DNA of 64,000 bases from Candidatus Muiribacterium halophilum. GTDB taxonomy: Bacteria > Muiribacteriota > Muiribacteriia > Muiribacteriales > Muiribacteriaceae. Of this stretch, positions 25,423 through 34,470 are shown in pieces; within the stretch, counting starts at the first letter, position 1, and every line of letters starts with the position of its first letter. The stretch spans positions 1-64,000 of the forward strand of contig JALOAD010000015.1 of NCBI GenBank assembly GCA_023228995.1, written 5' to 3'. A model generated the notes under the pieces. That model was not told the DNA's origin and ran no database searches. It worked only from the letters and a program-made list of their open reading frames with translations. The position numbers and the translations under genes were made by a program.

Positions 25423-26742
25423 TTAATTTATACCGGAAAGCTTGAGAATTATGCTTCCAATATCTGTATTATCATGAAACCCTCTGAAAAATTCAGAATG
25501 TTTTCCCATAGCCCAAACAGGAGTAACTGTAGAAGTTCTTCTATTATACATTTCAGGCGAAAGAGTGTTTATACCAGCTCTTTTACATAATACATTTGAT
25601 ACTGTTCTTCTAAAATGTTTTGTATTCATTGAACTTTGAACTAAATTATATTCACTTTTTGACAAATTTACGCCAGAATATACAGCAACTATCTCCTCTG
25701 CATTTGTTCCGGCAGAATTTATCTTTGAAGTCATATCAAGTATAGATACTTTTAATGTATCAAATACAATAGGATTAAAATCAGCTGTTACGTATAAACC
25801 ACCACAATCAAAACCAGAAAGTATCAAAAATAGAGTGTTTTCATCTTTTTTTATAAATTCTTCAACCATGCCTGTAATTCTATCAATTTGTGCAATTTCC
25901 TCAACAGAAGATTTTACATCAAAATCATCAAGAGTTCGATAAAGATTACTGTTTTCTATAAGAAGAAAAAATCCATTTTTAGATTCAGCTAACATATCAA
26001 GAGATTTTTTTACCATTTCAGAAAGCGATATATTACTATCTTTTCTATCAATTTCATAAGGAAGATTTTCTTCTGCAAATACTCCAAGCATTTTTTCAGA
26101 AAAAGAGAAGTTTCTTAAACCATCTTTTGAATTAATAAATCTATATCCAAGTCTCTGAGCTTCTTCAATATAATTTTTCTGATCTGTTCTAACTCCACCT
26201 TCAGCTTGAGGAATAAAAACTCTTTCTCCACCGCACATTATAATATCTATATTTCTTTTAAATAAAAAATCAATTATATTATTGATATCTTCAGATGAAT
26301 CAGCATGAGAATAAAATGGTGCTAATGCTTCAGAAGATATTCTACCATCAGTTACTATTGCTGTCTTTCTATCTATAACACCCATTCTTTCAAAAAGATT
26401 ACTTTTAACCTTTCCATTTGGAAGAACTGATACTTTTCCATTATCTGTCTTAAAACCTGTTGACAAAGCTGTTGAATTTGCAGCCGAGTCGGAAACCCAA
26501 AAATCTGCACTGTGATTTGTCATATAGCCAGTATTATCTATTTTATCAATATTAAGAGAACCATAAGGACCTGCTTTAAAAATTCTTGCTATGGTCTTGT
26601 TATTAAGACTTAAACCATCGGCTAGAAGAACTATTATATTTTTTACCGGTGTTATGGTCGATACTTTATTTTCTATTTCTGTATCTATTGCAAATATTAC
26701 AAAACTATAAATAACAATAAAGCAAATTATAAGTTTTTTCAT
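25423..26742 (-). CDS. Exported alkaline-phosphatase homologue lacking most zinc ligands
   Basis: A 439-residue protein with a signal peptide and the alkaline-phosphatase core: Asp42 (LLADGLS), the nucleophile Ser86 in SDSAANSTALSTG, and Glu263 (LLIENS). By alignment from memory with E. coli PhoA, D327 and H331 are Tyr268 and Asp272, D369-H370 are Gly310-Phe311 (LSGFDCGG), H412 is Arg402, and T155 and R166 are also changed. It is therefore probably a pseudo-phosphatase or has new chemistry. The reading frame is intact. The ATG follows GGGAGA and overlaps the ribF stop as ATGA. Confidence 0.8.
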   Translation of the reverse strand: MKKLIICFIVIYSFVIFAIDTEIENKVSTITPVKNIIVLLADGLSLNNKTIARIFKAGPYGSLNIDKIDNTGYMTNHSADFWVSDSAANSTALSTGFKTDNGKVSVLPNGKVKSNLFERMGVIDRKTAIVTDGRISSEALAPFYSHADSSEDINNIIDFLFKRNIDIIMCGGERVFIPQAEGGVRTDQKNYIEEAQRLGYRFINSKDGLRNFSFSEKMLGVFAEENLPYEIDRKDSNISLSEMVKKSLDMLAESKNGFFLLIENSNLYRTLDDFDVKSSVEEIAQIDRITGMVEEFIKKDENTLFLILSGFDCGGLYVTADFNPIVFDTLKVSILDMTSKINSAGTNAEEIVAVYSGVNLSKSEYNLVQSSMNTKHFRRTVSNVLCKRAGINTLSPEMYNRRTSTVTPVWAMGKHSEFFRGFHDNTDIGSIILKLSGIN

Positions 26743-27665
26743 GTATTCTCCCAATTTGTTATTATTTTTTTTGCATTTTCAATATCTTTCATCATATTAA
26801 TTCTTAATTCATTAAGGTCTTCAAATTTCCTTTCTTCTCTTAAAAACTCAAGAAATTCTACTTTTATTTTTTTATTATACATATTTTCAAGTTTTTTATC
26901 AAAAACATAAGTTTCAATCTTATCATCTTTTTCAAAATTTATAGTAGGTGCTCCGCCAATATTAGTTATACTTGAATAAATCTCATTATCAATATGAGTT
27001 TTTGTAATATAAACTCCTGGAAAAGGTACCAGTTTTCCACTTTGATTGTTTTCAATATTTAATGTAGGAACTCCAAGCTGATTGCCTAGCATATTGCCTT
27101 TTTTAACAATTCCCTGAACAAAGTAATTATAACCTAGAAAAAGATTTGCATGTTTTATATTATGTTCTCTAAGATATTGTCTTATTTTTGATGAAGATAT
27201 TCGATTTCCATTAATCTCAACTGGTTTTATTATAATTGCATTTTCTTTAAAATAATCTAAAATATCTTCAGCTTGACCTTTTCTTTGATAACCAAAATTA
27301 AAATTTTCACCGACAATTATTCTTTTAGGATTATAATTTTTTATTAAAAAAAGAATAAATTCCTTTTTATCCATATTTTTAAAATAATCATCAAAAAAAG
27401 GAGATATAATATAATCAACACCAGCATTTTCAATTATTTCAAGTTTTTCATCTGGTTCAGTAATATAATAAGTTTTAAGTTTATTTATATAAATAAGAGG
27501 ATGATTATAAAAAGAAAAAACAACTGAAGGTATATTATCAGCTTTTGAAAGCTCTATAAGTTTGTTTAAAAGAAATCTATGTCCTTTATGAACTCCATCA
27601 AAATTTCCAATTGCTATATTACATTCTTTAAATAAATTTTGTTTTATATTTTTTAAAATACTCAT
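26739..27665 (-). CDS. ribF: Bifunctional riboflavin kinase/FAD synthetase
   Basis: A 308-residue enzyme making FMN and then FAD. The N-terminal nucleotidyltransferase domain shows AIGNFDGVHKGHRFL and, later, ISSSKIRQYL; the C-terminal flavokinase domain shows GNQLGVPTLNIE, PFPGVYIT and the KIKVEFLEFLREERKF end. Length is typical. It overlaps truB upstream by 4 bp and the phosphatase-like gene downstream by 4 bp. The truB-ribF order is conserved in many bacteria. Confidence 0.95.
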   Translation of the reverse strand: MSILKNIKQNLFKECNIAIGNFDGVHKGHRFLLNKLIELSKADNIPSVVFSFYNHPLIYINKLKTYYITEPDEKLEIIENAGVDYIISPFFDDYFKNMDKKEFILFLIKNYNPKRIIVGENFNFGYQRKGQAEDILDYFKENAIIIKPVEINGNRISSSKIRQYLREHNIKHANLFLGYNYFVQGIVKKGNMLGNQLGVPTLNIENNQSGKLVPFPGVYITKTHIDNEIYSSITNIGGAPTINFEKDDKIETYVFDKKLENMYNKKIKVEFLEFLREERKFEDLNELRINMMKDIENAKKIITNWENT

Positions 27666-28528
27666 ATAAGCATTATATCCGGCTTTAAAAACTCTCCCTC
27701 AGTTTTATATATTGCAAGTAATCTACCAGTTCCTATCTCTAATATTTTTATTTTTTCATCATTATTGAATTTTTCTTTATTTCTTATAAAAACACCATTA
27801 CTTAATCTCTCTGTATCAGAATAATATAAACATGGAAGATCAATATATTTTGAAGGGTCAATAATATTATTTTTTATATCTTCAATAGTATTAATATTTT
27901 GAAGTTCTTTTGAATCATCAATTAAAAAATCACCAGTACTTGTTCTTGTAAGAGCTGAAAGACAGCTTGGAATATTAAAATGTTCTCCTATATCTCTTGC
28001 AATACTTCTTATATAAGTACCTTTTGAACATTCAACTTCAATTATTATATCAGGGGATAAAGTATCAATAAGTTTTATAGAATAAATATGTACTTTAACA
28101 GGTTTAAGTTTTGGTTTTAATCCGCTTCTTTGAAGTTCATAAGCTCTTTTTCCGTTTATTTTTTTAGCAGATATGTCAGGAGGAAGTTGCATTATACTAC
28201 CTGTTATGCTTTTTAGATATTTTTTTATACTCTGATTATCAGGAAATACAAAATCTTCTTTAACTTCAAATTTTTCTCCTGTAATATCAAGTGAATCTGT
28301 GGAAAAACCAAAAGTAATCCTACCAATATAACTTTTTTTTCCTGTCATAAAAAAATCAGCTAATTTTGTAGTCTTCCCTAACATTACAAGCAAAACACCT
28401 TTTGCCATAGGATCAAGCGTACCAAGATATCCAATTTTAAATTTTTTTGGAAGAATTTTTTTAAGTTTTCTAATAACATCAAATGAACTTATTCCACGAG
28501 GTTTATTTATATTAAGAAGTCCAAACAT
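27662..28528 (-). CDS. truB: tRNA pseudouridine(55) synthase
   Basis: A 288-residue TruB. It forms the conserved pseudouridine 55 of the tRNA T-loop. The NKPRGISSFDVIRKL start, catalytic Asp39 in YLGTLDPMAKGVL, QLPPDISAKKINGKRAYEL and CSKGTYIRSIARDIG are all hallmark segments. It starts 1 bp from the end of the SpoIIE phosphatase gene and overlaps ribF as ATGA, so it belongs to the nusA-infB operon. Confidence 0.95.
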   Translation of the reverse strand: MFGLLNINKPRGISSFDVIRKLKKILPKKFKIGYLGTLDPMAKGVLLVMLGKTTKLADFFMTGKKSYIGRITFGFSTDSLDITGEKFEVKEDFVFPDNQSIKKYLKSITGSIMQLPPDISAKKINGKRAYELQRSGLKPKLKPVKVHIYSIKLIDTLSPDIIIEVECSKGTYIRSIARDIGEHFNIPSCLSALTRTSTGDFLIDDSKELQNINTIEDIKNNIIDPSKYIDLPCLYYSDTERLSNGVFIRNKEKFNNDEKIKILEIGTGRLLAIYKTEGEFLKPDIMLI

Positions 28529-28529
28529 T

Positions 28530-29729
28530 TTAAAATTTCATAACGACAAGAGAAACATCATCGTCAATATCCTTTTTTCTGAAATCATAATATTCTTCAA
28601 AAATTTTTTCCATTATAAATTCAGGTTCAAGCTTTGTATGAGATACAACTACATTTTCAAATCTTTCTTTTTCATTAATATAATTATCTCTGCTTGAATT
28701 ATACTCAATTGCTCCATCTGAATATAAAACAAGAACATCACCCTCTTTCCAATTACATTTTTCAACAGTAAATTCCTCATTATTAAACGAACCAAGGAAA
28801 ATACCGCCAGACTTAAGATTATTAACCTTTTTATCACTTATTAAAAAAGGATAATTATGTCCAGCATTCACATACTGTATTTCTCTTTTTTTTGTATTAA
28901 ATATTCCTGTAAATAATGTAATAAAAGTTGTTTCATTACCAATTTCTTTATAAAGCATTTTATTAAGGTCTTTTACAAAATCACTTACTTTAAAATCTAT
29001 TCCTCTATCTAAATATGCACTTATAAGAGAATGTACAATAACCATTGTCATAGAAGCATAAATACCTTTACCTGATACATCTCCTATACAAAACATAAAA
29101 TTATCATTGTCAATAGGAAAAATCTTAAAATAATCTCCACCAACTTCAAATGCAGTTCTATAAAAAGAATACATCTTTATATTTTTATAATTATCAAGAG
29201 AACACACTATTTTTTCTTGAAATTTTCTCGCTAGATCCATTTCTCTACTAATTTTTTCCATTTGAACTATATTTTTATGAAATCTGATATTTTCAATAGC
29301 ATGACCAATTTGAGTAGAAAGAATTTCCATAAGATTTTTTTCATTTTCAGTAAACGGCTGTTTATTATTTCTTTCTGTAACATTAATTATTCCAAGTGCT
29401 CTATTATCATTTATAATAGGAACACACATAAAATTTCTTTCTTGATCTATTACCGAACATAATGAATTAAGTACTTTTTGAGTAACCGAACCAGCTTTTT
29501 TAATCTTTTCATTTTCAATAAAACCAGATGTATCAAAACCTTTTCCAAGCTTTATAAAAGGGATATTTTTATCATCGAGTAAAACTATAGAACATCTTGA
29601 ACAATTCATTATTTTAAGAATTTTTTCTATTACTATACGAAGAAGTGCATCAAAATTAAATACAGTAGCAACTGACGCACTTATTTCCTGTAAAAATTTA
29701 AGTCTATCAAGTTCATTATTATCTGCCAT
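28530..29729 (-). CDS. GAF-SpoIIE serine phosphatase (RsbU/RsbP-like)
   Basis: A 399-residue cytoplasmic regulator. A GAF-like domain at about 10-155 (LLRIVIEKILKIMNCSRCSIVLLDD) is followed by a short coiled coil and a PP2C/SpoIIE domain at about 175-399, with FEVGGDYFK, GDVSGKG and DDDVSLVVM metal sites intact. Such proteins dephosphorylate STAS anti-anti-sigma factors in response to the GAF ligand. Its place between nrnA and truB in a translation operon is unusual. It overlaps nrnA by 11 bp. Confidence 0.87.
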   Translation of the reverse strand: MADNNELDRLKFLQEISASVATVFNFDALLRIVIEKILKIMNCSRCSIVLLDDKNIPFIKLGKGFDTSGFIENEKIKKAGSVTQKVLNSLCSVIDQERNFMCVPIINDNRALGIINVTERNNKQPFTENEKNLMEILSTQIGHAIENIRFHKNIVQMEKISREMDLARKFQEKIVCSLDNYKNIKMYSFYRTAFEVGGDYFKIFPIDNDNFMFCIGDVSGKGIYASMTMVIVHSLISAYLDRGIDFKVSDFVKDLNKMLYKEIGNETTFITLFTGIFNTKKREIQYVNAGHNYPFLISDKKVNNLKSGGIFLGSFNNEEFTVEKCNWKEGDVLVLYSDGAIEYNSSRDNYINEKERFENVVVSHTKLEPEFIMEKIFEEYYDFRKKDIDDDVSLVVMKF

Positions 29730-30687
29730 TTAAATTAATCTCTTTAATAACATTTAATATTTTTTTAATATTATCAAGTGTATTGCCTTTTACATTAAAT
29801 CCAGCTGCGTTTTTATGTCCTCCACCACCAAATCTGACAGCAACTTCAGATATATCAGTTTTTTTGGACCTTATACTAACTTTTTGCTGTTCTTTAGAAA
29901 TTTCCATAAGAACAAAAGCAATATCAATCTCTTTATATATTGTAAACTGATTAACTATCCCATCAGTATCTTCCTGAAAACAATTTGTTTCTTCAAAATC
30001 TTCAATAGTTATATAAGAATACATAGCATTATCTACTTTTTGCGATCTAGAAAAAGCTTTTTTTATAAGTTCAAACTTTCTTGCAGGAAAAGATCCATAA
30101 AGTTTTTCCATAAGCTGAGGGTAATTGACTCCAGTAGCAATAAGATGTGAAACAGCATCAAAAACATCACTTTTAGTATTTTGATATCTAAAAGCTCCCG
30201 TATCTGTAATAATTCCAGTAAGAAGACACAAAGCTATGTTAATATCAATATGTTCTAAATAATGCTCTCTAAAAAATTCACATAAAATAAGTGCAGTAGC
30301 TGCTTTTTCAGAATCTATTAGATTATGTCTTGCAAAACCTGAGTTAGTATGATGATGATCTATACATACTATTTTTTTTCCTCTCAAATCACTTTCCTCG
30401 AGACCTATACGGCTTATTTCAGAAATATCAAGAACAAACAATACATCAAAATCCCGAGCTTCAAAATCATCCAAGTCATAAATATTTTTTGTTTCTGGTA
30501 AAAAACTATACACTTCAGGTACTTCATCTCTAAAAAATACTTTTGAATTTTTGCCAAGTTTTTTCAACAGAAGATCTAAAGCTATAGAAGAACCTATAGA
30601 ATCACCATCTGGTCTCATATGAGAAAAAATTGCAAAATCTTGATTTTCTTGTATTAATTCATTAATCCTGTTCTGGACGTCTTTCAT
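29719..30687 (-). CDS. nrnA: NrnA-type DHH phosphodiesterase (nanoRNase/pAp phosphatase)
   Basis: A 322-residue DHH-DHHA1 enzyme that degrades very short RNAs and 3'-phosphoadenosine 5'-phosphate. Metal motifs are RPDGDSIGSS, VLDISE and the DHH in CIDHHHTNS; the DHHA1 C-terminus has GGGGHKNAAGF. Length matches NrnA. It overlaps rbfA by 26 bp and the phosphatase gene by 11 bp; rbfA-nrnA-truB order is common. Ribosome site GAGG at good spacing. Confidence 0.92.
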   Translation of the reverse strand: MKDVQNRINELIQENQDFAIFSHMRPDGDSIGSSIALDLLLKKLGKNSKVFFRDEVPEVYSFLPETKNIYDLDDFEARDFDVLFVLDISEISRIGLEESDLRGKKIVCIDHHHTNSGFARHNLIDSEKAATALILCEFFREHYLEHIDINIALCLLTGIITDTGAFRYQNTKSDVFDAVSHLIATGVNYPQLMEKLYGSFPARKFELIKKAFSRSQKVDNAMYSYITIEDFEETNCFQEDTDGIVNQFTIYKEIDIAFVLMEISKEQQKVSIRSKKTDISEVAVRFGGGGHKNAAGFNVKGNTLDNIKKILNVIKEINLNGR

Positions 30688-31030
30688 CGTTTAACCTCTT
30701 AAAAAGTCTATTAAGATAATCAACCTGTTCTGGAGAATCATCATATATAAAATTTAATTTTGGTGTAAATTTTATCTTTATTCTGCTTGAAAATTCTTTT
30801 TGTATAAAACCTCTTGCATTTTCAAATACAGTTTTAGCCTGTTCTTTTTCTTCATCTGTTAAAGAATATATACTATAATATACTTTTGCATTTCGCATAT
30901 CAGGAGAAATATCAACAGAAGTTATTGTAACAAAAGACATTCTAGGATCTCCCATTCTTGTCTCAAGAATGTTAACAATAATATTCATTATATCTTGATT
31001 TGATCTTTTTAATTTCCATTCAAGCGACAT
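30662..31030 (-). CDS. rbfA: 30S ribosome-binding factor A
   Basis: A 122-residue RbfA, a KH-type late assembly factor of the 30S subunit. Segments LETRMGDPRMSFVTITSVDISPDMRNAKVYYS and LNFIYDDSPEQVDYLNRLF (each shown in part) are typical. It lies 3 bp after infB and overlaps nrnA by 26 bp. Confidence 0.94.
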   Translation of the reverse strand: MSLEWKLKRSNQDIMNIIVNILETRMGDPRMSFVTITSVDISPDMRNAKVYYSIYSLTDEEKEQAKTVFENARGFIQKEFSSRIKIKFTPKLNFIYDDSPEQVDYLNRLFKRLNDERRPEQD

Positions 31031-31033
31031 ATA

Positions 31034-33253
31034 TTATCTTTCCTCTTCTCTTTCCTCAATTATCTCAATTATATCACCTTCTTTGAGATCATTAAAGTTT
31101 TCTATTCCAATACCACATTCAAATCCTGTAGCAACTTCAGATACATCGTCTTTAAATCTTTTTAAAGATGAAAGTTTAGATTGATATATTTCTGTACCAT
31201 CTCTAATAAGTTTAACTTTTGATTTTCTTTTAACAACTCCGTTATCAACTTTACAGCCTGCAATAGTTCCATGCTTAGGCACTTTGAAAGTCTGAAGAAC
31301 AACAGCCTGACCAATTACAACATCTTTATATATTGCAGCATACATGCCTTTAAGAATAGCTCTAATATCATCAATCACTTCATAAATTATTTTATAAGTT
31401 CTTATTTCAACACCTTCTTTTTCAGCAAGTTTTGTAGCATTAGAACTCTCTCTTATATTAAAACCAATTATTATTGCATTTGATGCAACAGCAAGGTTTA
31501 CATCTGTTTCACTGATTATTCCAACTCCAAGATGTATTACATTTACATCAACTTCTTCATCAGAAAGTTTTTCAAGACTATCTTTTAAAGCTGTTCCAGT
31601 TCCACCAACATCTGACTTAAGTATTATACTTAATTTCTTCTTTTCAGCTCCAACATTCATGCTTAAAAGTTCTTCAAGAGTTTTTCCTTTATTGCCACCT
31701 GAAAGTGCTTTATATTTTATAATAGCTTTCTGAACTATTTCACGAGCTATTTTTTCATTATGAACTACTTTAAACTTGTCTCCAGAACGAGGAACATCAT
31801 TTAATCCCATTATTTCAACTGCTTTTGAAGGTTCTGCTCTTTCAACTAATTTACCATGTTCATCAAACATTGCTTTGATTTTTCCATAAGTCATTCCAGA
31901 AACAACAATATCACCTTTATGAAGAACACCTTTTTGGACAATTATAGTAGCTAAAGGACCTTTTCCTTTATGTTTATATGATTCAACTACAATTCCTTGA
32001 GAAGGTACATCATAATCAGCTTTAAGATCTTCCATTTCCGAAACTAAAATTATCATTTCAAGAAGTTCTTCAATATTTATACCGTTTTTGGCAGAAAGTT
32101 CTACCATTATAGTTGTACCACCCCAATTTTCAGCAACAAGACCAATATTTGATAATTCTTGTCTTACTTTATCAGGATTAGCACCAGGTCTATCTATTTT
32201 ATTTATAGCAATTATTATAGGTACTTTTGCAGCTCTAGCATGATCTATAGCCTCAAGGGTCTGTGGTTTTAAACCATCATCAGCAGCAATTACTATTATT
32301 GCAATATCAGTTGCAGTAGCACCCTGGGCTCTCATTTCAGTAAAAGCTTCATGACCTGGAGTATCAATAAATGTAATAAGATTTTTATTCCATGTTATCT
32401 GATAAGCTCCAATATGCTGAGTTATTCCACCAGCTTCTCTTCCTGCAACATTAGTATGCCTTATATTATCAAGCAAAGTAGTTTTGCCATGATCAACATG
32501 ACCCATAATAGTTACAACTGGTGGTCTTGCTCTAAGTTCATTGCTTATATTTTTATTAGCAGATTTTTCATCTATTTTTAATTCAGTATCAAAACCAAAA
32601 TCTTCTGCAATAAGTGATGCAAGGTCATAATCTAATGGTTGAGCTACATTAGTTACACCAAGAAGCATAAGTTTTTTTATTATTTCATTCTGAGGAAGTT
32701 TTATCATTTCAGAAAATTCTTTTAATCCAATTAATTCAGGTATTAAAATTTTTTCTTTTACTTCTTCAATTTTGTGTATGTCTTCCTGCTGTTCTGGTTT
32801 TTTCTTATCATTTACAATTTCTTTTGCATCATATTCTTCTTTTTTGGATTTCATAGCTTGTCTTTTATGTCTTTCTTCTTTGGAAAACTTTTTACCTGTT
32901 TCCATTTCAATAATTTCAAGTTCATCAATAATATCCTGATCAATTATAGTTTCATCTTCATCAATTTCACCAGGTTTTATATCTGCATTAATAACTATTT
33001 CACCTTCTGTTATAAGTTTAGGTACTTTCTTTTTTGCAGTTTTGGCAGCAGCTTTAGCCTTTGTAAGAGGCTTTTTTGGCAGGTTTTTTTTATATGTTTC
33101 AGCAGAAGCATTTTTTTTAAGAAGTTCATACTCCTCGTCTGATATCGTAGAAGCATGATGTCTTTTATTCAAAGTTATATCAAGCTTTTCACACATATCA
33201 TAAATGTCTTTATATTCCATTCCCAATTCTTTTTTTATTTCAGATATCTTCAC
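31034..33253 (-). CDS. infB: Translation initiation factor IF-2
   Basis: A 739-residue IF-2. A short IF2_N domain at 1-48, a charged variable linker, a second IF2_N domain (about 175-230), the GTPase (G1 GHVDHGKTT, G3 DTPGHEAF, G4 NKID), then domains II-IV (IILKSDVGGTGTALKDSL; GIGIENFNDLKEGDIIE at the end). It brings initiator tRNA to the 30S subunit. Start codon is GTG at 33253 with a G-rich site 6 nt ahead, 13 bp after nusA. Confidence 0.96.
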   Translation of the reverse strand: MKISEIKKELGMEYKDIYDMCEKLDITLNKRHHASTISDEEYELLKKNASAETYKKNLPKKPLTKAKAAAKTAKKKVPKLITEGEIVINADIKPGEIDEDETIIDQDIIDELEIIEMETGKKFSKEERHKRQAMKSKKEEYDAKEIVNDKKKPEQQEDIHKIEEVKEKILIPELIGLKEFSEMIKLPQNEIIKKLMLLGVTNVAQPLDYDLASLIAEDFGFDTELKIDEKSANKNISNELRARPPVVTIMGHVDHGKTTLLDNIRHTNVAGREAGGITQHIGAYQITWNKNLITFIDTPGHEAFTEMRAQGATATDIAIIVIAADDGLKPQTLEAIDHARAAKVPIIIAINKIDRPGANPDKVRQELSNIGLVAENWGGTTIMVELSAKNGINIEELLEMIILVSEMEDLKADYDVPSQGIVVESYKHKGKGPLATIIVQKGVLHKGDIVVSGMTYGKIKAMFDEHGKLVERAEPSKAVEIMGLNDVPRSGDKFKVVHNEKIAREIVQKAIIKYKALSGGNKGKTLEELLSMNVGAEKKKLSIILKSDVGGTGTALKDSLEKLSDEEVDVNVIHLGVGIISETDVNLAVASNAIIIGFNIRESSNATKLAEKEGVEIRTYKIIYEVIDDIRAILKGMYAAIYKDVVIGQAVVLQTFKVPKHGTIAGCKVDNGVVKRKSKVKLIRDGTEIYQSKLSSLKRFKDDVSEVATGFECGIGIENFNDLKEGDIIEIIEEREEER

Positions 33254-33266
33254 GATAAGCCCCCTA

Positions 33267-34334
33267 TTAATCTAATAATTTTTCAACTTTCTTTCTCTTT
33301 TGAGACTCACTTACAATGTCTATTCTTGCACCAACTAATCTTGCTGCAAGTCTAACATTCTGTCCCTCTTTTCCGATAGCCAGAGAAAGATGGTGGTCAG
33401 GCACTACTACCTCGGTATTAATACCACCAGTTTCATCTCTAATTTCAATAGAGACAACTTCAGATGGAGCGAGAGCGTTGGTTATATATCGTTTGATGTC
33501 TTCATTGTATCTTATAACATCTATTTTCTCGCCTCTAAGTTCATTAACTATCTGTTGTATTCTAACACCTTTTACTCCAACACAAGCACCAACAGCATCA
33601 ACTTTTTCATTTAAAGAGACTACTGCTATCTTTGATCTGCTTCCTGGTTCTCTTGATACGGAAATTATTTCAATTACACCATCTATTATTTCAGGTATTT
33701 CATTTTCAAACAATCTTTTTAAAAAATCTGTATTAGCTCTTGAAAGAAAAACCATTGAACCTCTTATATTTCTTTTCACATCAGCAATTACAGCTTTTAT
33801 AAGTTGTCCGGTACGAAATCTCTCTCCAGGTATCTGATCTTTTTTCATTATAACAGCTTCAACCTGTCCTATATCAACTAAAATACTTTCATCAGTTTGA
33901 ACTTTCTGCACTTTACCCTGAATAAGACATCCAAGTTTTGACATAAAATCATTAAAAAGATTGTCTTTTTCAGCTTCTTTAATCTTCTGCACAATTATTT
34001 GTCTAGCAGTTTGAGCTGCAATTCTACCAACACTTTCAGGAGAAAGTTCAATATTAATAAAATCTCCTATTTTAATATCAGGATCATGTTCTCTAGCTAC
34101 TTGAAGTCCCATTTCATTAATATTTTTAGCACTGCCTTTGACAACTTTCTTACTTGCATATACTTTTATCTCTCCATCTTTCTCATCAAATTCAATATGA
34201 AGATTTTCGATATCTGCAAATTTTCTTTTAATAGCCATTACAACTGAACTTTTTATTGCGTCAATAACTACATCCTTTTCTATGCCTTTTTCATTTAAAA
34301 GCTGTTCTACTGCTTGAAGGATTTGAGCATTCAT
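33267..34334 (-). CDS. nusA: Transcription termination/antitermination factor NusA
   Basis: A 355-residue NusA. The N-terminal RNA-polymerase-binding domain (1-130) is followed by S1 (LIQGKVQKVQTDESILVDIG), KH1 (VGACVGVKGVRIQQIVNELRGEKI in part) and KH2 (LAIGKEGQNVRLAARLVG), ending without the AR repeats of proteobacteria. It heads the operon; the usual upstream rimP gene is absent, and no ylxR lies between nusA and infB. ATG with GGAGG 6 nt upstream. The leader carries a terminator-like hairpin at 34367-34383. Confidence 0.95.
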   Translation of the reverse strand: MNAQILQAVEQLLNEKGIEKDVVIDAIKSSVVMAIKRKFADIENLHIEFDEKDGEIKVYASKKVVKGSAKNINEMGLQVAREHDPDIKIGDFINIELSPESVGRIAAQTARQIIVQKIKEAEKDNLFNDFMSKLGCLIQGKVQKVQTDESILVDIGQVEAVIMKKDQIPGERFRTGQLIKAVIADVKRNIRGSMVFLSRANTDFLKRLFENEIPEIIDGVIEIISVSREPGSRSKIAVVSLNEKVDAVGACVGVKGVRIQQIVNELRGEKIDVIRYNEDIKRYITNALAPSEVVSIEIRDETGGINTEVVVPDHHLSLAIGKEGQNVRLAARLVGARIDIVSESQKRKKVEKLLD

Positions 34335-34356
34335 CGTAAACCTCCATTTTTTTATG

Positions 34357-34383
34357 AAAAATTAAAGGGCGACATAATCGCCC
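34357..34383 (-). terminator. Terminator-like hairpin in the nusA operon leader
   Basis: On the minus strand GGGCGA and TCGCCC form a six-pair GC-rich stem with a five-base loop (34383-34367), followed by TTTAATTTTT (34366-34357). It lies between the candidate promoter at 34415-34443 and the nusA start, so it could be an attenuator. It may alternatively terminate the upstream operon ending at 34471. Confidence 0.6.
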
Positions 34384-34414
34384 CCAATTTATACATTATT
34401 GGACTATTTGGATA

Positions 34415-34443
34415 AATATAATACAAAAAAAATTCTTTTTCAA
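34415..34443 (-). promoter_or_regulatory. Candidate sigma-70 promoter of the nusA-infB operon
   Basis: On the minus strand TTGAAA (34443-34438) and TATATT (34420-34415) are 17 nt apart. The start site would be near 34408, giving a leader of about 74 nt that contains the hairpin at 34367-34383 and then the GGAGG site. Confidence 0.6.
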
Positions 34444-34470
34444 GTCACATTATTTTCAAAAGGGAAAAAT

